Shown in pieces: positions 28,082 through 30,455 of a stretch of 30,455 bases of DNA. Numbering within the stretch: position 1 is the stretch's first letter; each line of letters opens with the position of its first letter. The notes under the pieces were generated by a model that did no database searches, was not told the origin of the DNA, and was given only the letters and a program-made list of their open reading frames with translations. Both the position numbers and the translations under genes were made by a program. The DNA comes from Bifiguratus adelaidae (lineage: Eukaryota; Mucoromycota; Endogonomycetes; Endogonales), in contig MVBO01000164.1 in NCBI GenBank assembly GCA_002261195.1, positions 1 through 30,455 of the forward strand, in the 5' to 3' direction.

Positions 28082-30455
28082 ACATTACCTCCGACGACCT
28101 GTCCATGCGCAACACCAGGATCATTGGCTGATCTCCGCATATTCCGGTCATCTTCATGAGCGATATCGCCGCGATTCTTACCCTTGCGACGGGCCCCCTT
28201 TGGTTCAGTTGCATGGAGATATTGTCCAGGGGCGCGGATACCACGGTAAGGGTGAGCAATGAAGGCGTCGATATGAGAGCGGTCAGCAGGTAGTCGGGTT
28301 CGCGGGGTTTTAGTAAGCGTCGGGAATCTAGTAGGTCATCAGCGTTCAACACAAGTTGGTAGACAAATTTTAGGCTGGCTGACCTTTTCAATTTCGATCC
28401 GCTGCTCGCAGATTTCAGGTTGTAAGCTTGTGCAAGCATATGCACTAATCGACGGTGATATGGAACCATGGGCTCTAATTGAATCCTGCAGATGAACGAC
28501 TGTTAGCACTAGCTTGGACCAGCATTGAAATAAACGTACGTTTGCAATGAATCATTCCAAATAAACTTTTGAATTGCTCTGTTCAAGTCCATTAGAGTTG
28601 ATCTGCAACAACCCAATTGCTCACCTATCCACGTCTTGAATCAACATTTCCGCCTTGCTCTTCCTCCGCTGGCTGCGCTCGAGCTTTCGATCGCGCCTAC
28701 TCAATTTTGCAGAAACCTGATCGAGCAGCTGCTGGTTGTGCTTTGCCGAATTACGATTGGCATAGTCTTCGTCTAGAGCCATACGACCGCCATAATCCGA
28801 ATACGACGTGCGTGACTTTGATTGCGCACGTTGAAGACGAGCTTTCAATCCTGAAAAGGCAATTCAGTCATATGCTTCCATCTTGAAACAGTGTAGTACC
28901 TCCATGAAGAGTGGACGGTACTTGGTCAAAAGAACCCTTGATGATGGCCTTGAACTGTTTCTCTGCATTGCGTTGCGCCTCTAATGCATTCCTTGCCTCA
29001 AGCTTCATGTCTTCTGTGTCTGCCAGGATGGTATCCATGTCTTCGTCCCAATGATTACGGCCGTTGAAATACTCGCGAGCGAGATCGTCGTCATCAAATT
29101 CACTTAATGACTCTTCATCATACTCAAATGCGCCTTCAGACATCGCGTCCACGTCAGTATCTTCCTCGCTAGACATGTCTTCGGGAAGGTCCATGGCATT
29201 CAGGGCATTTAATAGTTTTTGATCCGCATCAGCGTCACTGGAGGTCTTTGCGTTCTCGATATAGTCGATGAGTGCCTGCACATCGGCATCGTCGCTCTCC
29301 TGAGGCTGTTCATCGCTGTCAATGTATAAATCCGGACCGATAATAACATCTTTGTAAGACTGGCGGTTGGCGATATCTTTGCCCTTTCGACTTCTTGCTT
29401 CTTCCCGTGCCCGCTTTTTCGCCAGCTTCTTTTCGCGCTTCATTTGCTTTTTCGAAATATGAAGCGAGATGTGTTCCTCCGCCGGAGCGATGTTTACATC
29501 ACGAACCTTCGACGTTTGGCTTTGATGGATATCAATATCTGTTACGATAGATTGTTCGCCAAGGACAGGCAAAAGACGCGCTTGTTCAACCAGTGACCGC
29601 GCATGGTAGTTTGGATTGTTAGCATTCAAATTTTCGGCCACGTTCTGGTTGCCTTTGACATCTATAGTCCATCGCAAAAGGGGCGGTTCCTCTTCTGACT
29701 GACTACGACCGGGAGAAACGGATCGTTCGTCGGCAATCGTGCGGGATTGCAAGTTGCTGTTTGCTGGCGCTACATCGTCCTGATCCACCTTTTGCTCCTC
29801 ATTTTCGCTGCTCGAGAGTCGATACGCTCCGGTTGGTTCCGCATCATCTTCGTGCCATTCAAAGCGTTGCATCAGAAATTCGTCTAGCCATTCGTCGGTC
29901 AATATTCGGTATCCATCAGGTGAAATAATTTACCACCATCGTCAGAATCTCCAGCAGCATCACCTGATCCAATCACTTCATCAGAATCATCACTGGAATC
30001 AGTCGACGGTGCCTTGGGTAATTTGCGCTTCCGTTTATTCCGTTTATTCTTGACCGATCTCGCCGTTTCAATTAGAGTCAATTCTCCATCTTCTGGATTA
30101 TAGGCGTGACGCTCCGTATACATCATGCCTTCTGGCATGTCTGAGTAGATTGGGTATCATTAATGACAGGGGCCTAAAATAACTGCAACAGCCTGCCTAC
30201 CATGTTCATGTCCAGTGTCATACATTGAGGCACCTCTAGCTTCTGCAGCGTTGTAATCAAAACCAAGGGATCGATAACCACCTCTCCCGTTGCCACGCAT
30301 CCAACCCTGTCCTCGTCCTCGACCTCGGCCGCTCTTCCCCCGCGGTACGTCGTCCCAGTATAGTGGGTCTGCATATGCTCCATAGTCGGCAACGTGGGGT
30401 AGGATGCGACCTCTCGAGGCTCCTCTACCTCGACCTCGCTGGCGTTGCCCTTTTC
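27562..30455 (-). CDS. SQS1: R3H and G-patch protein of the Sqs1/Pfa1 type, N-terminus beyond the window, duplicated G-patch
   Basis: Sqs1/Pfa1 activates the DEAH helicase Prp43 in ribosome biogenesis and splicing. Nine visible exons: 30455-30201 (open), 30140-29934, 29883-28900, 28850-28625, 28578-28540, 28485-28384, 28327-28031, 27975-27721 and 27658-27562. From exon 2 on they sum to an exact frame (735 codons with stop); at least 819 residues are visible. The N-terminal part is RGG-like (RGRGRGASRGR, KSGRGRGRGQGWMRG). A long acidic, Ser-rich middle follows. The R3H domain is split by introns: IQKFIWNDSLQT, then LEPMVPYHRRLVHMLA and YNLKSASSGS. The C-terminus has two G-patches in tandem, starting SSSNVGHRMLSAMG and GSSNVGHRLLSAMG, ending KKGRKGLGHG and KRGKGGLGS. 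A bare R3H or G-patch protein is unlikely given both domains. Confidence 0.88.

Noticed and set aside
1-30455. tRNA, rRNA, CRISPR arrays, transposons or a secondary-metabol­ite cluster
   Set aside because: I looked for them and saw none; the IPNS-like gene has no synthase, transporter or regulator beside it.

Overview
This is nuclear DNA from a compact fungal genome. Nearly every gene is split by GT-AG introns of about 40-80 nt, intergenic gaps are often under 100 bp, and the proteins are typical of fungi: an Anp1/Mnn9-type mannosyltransferase, a Tpa1/Ofd1 dioxygenase, uricase and an Oac1-type carrier. Genes that common yeasts have lost (complex I subunit NDUFA7, a Gemin7-like SMN-complex subunit, trimethyllysine dioxygenase) suggest an early-diverging lineage, Mucoromycota or a relative. 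That placement is inference; no marker gene fixes it. Exon boundaries were worked out by hand from splice signals, reading-frame continuity and remembered family conservation. Totals were checked for divisibility by three, but no RNA or database evidence was available.

Layout. 0-6.7 kb: NDUFA7 (+), Oac1 carrier (+), DcpS (-), Gemin7-like (+), MED6 (-), an unrecognised, possibly mitochondrial protein (-), and a peroxisomal enoyl-CoA hydratase-like enzyme (-). DcpS and Gemin7 are head to head with interlocking ATGs. The next minus-strand gene overlaps the start of MED6. 6.7-10.3 kb: mitochondrial J-protein (+), SCPx-type thiolase (-), glucose-6-phosphate 1-epimerase (-). 10.6-14.7 kb: Tpa1/Ofd1 (+), Anp1-like mannosyltransferase (+), a small Q/G/S/Y-rich protein (+). 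14.8-18.9 kb: IPNS-like 2OG oxygenase (-), PX protein (+), two-TM protein with two PPxY motifs (-). 18.9-22.95 kb: a near 1-kb gap, trimethyllysine dioxygenase (+), a GT25-family gene interrupted by a stop (-), a multi-exon membrane protein (-). 23.0-25.8 kb: uricase (+) and cyclophilin-40 (+). 25.8-27.5 kb is unresolved. 27.56 kb to the edge: an R3H/G-patch protein of the Sqs1/Pfa1 type (-), open at its N-terminus, with a duplicated G-patch.

Functional links. Three enzymes end in PTS1-type tripeptides (AKL, ARL, SRL) and point to peroxisomal fatty-acid and purine catabolism. Trimethyllysine dioxygenase starts carnitine synthesis, which serves acyl export. NDUFA7, the Oac1 carrier and the J-protein are mitochondrial. 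DcpS, the Gemin7-like protein, MED6 and Sqs1 act in mRNA/snRNP metabolism. This looks like housekeeping sequence rather than a mobile or secondary-metabolite island. I found no transposon, tRNA, rRNA or CRISPR array. The points most worth a second look are the interlocked DcpS/Gemin7 starts, the MED6 coding overlap and its 16-nt microexon, the exon-level G-patch duplication, and the GT25 reading frame whose conserved Tyr position is a TAG.
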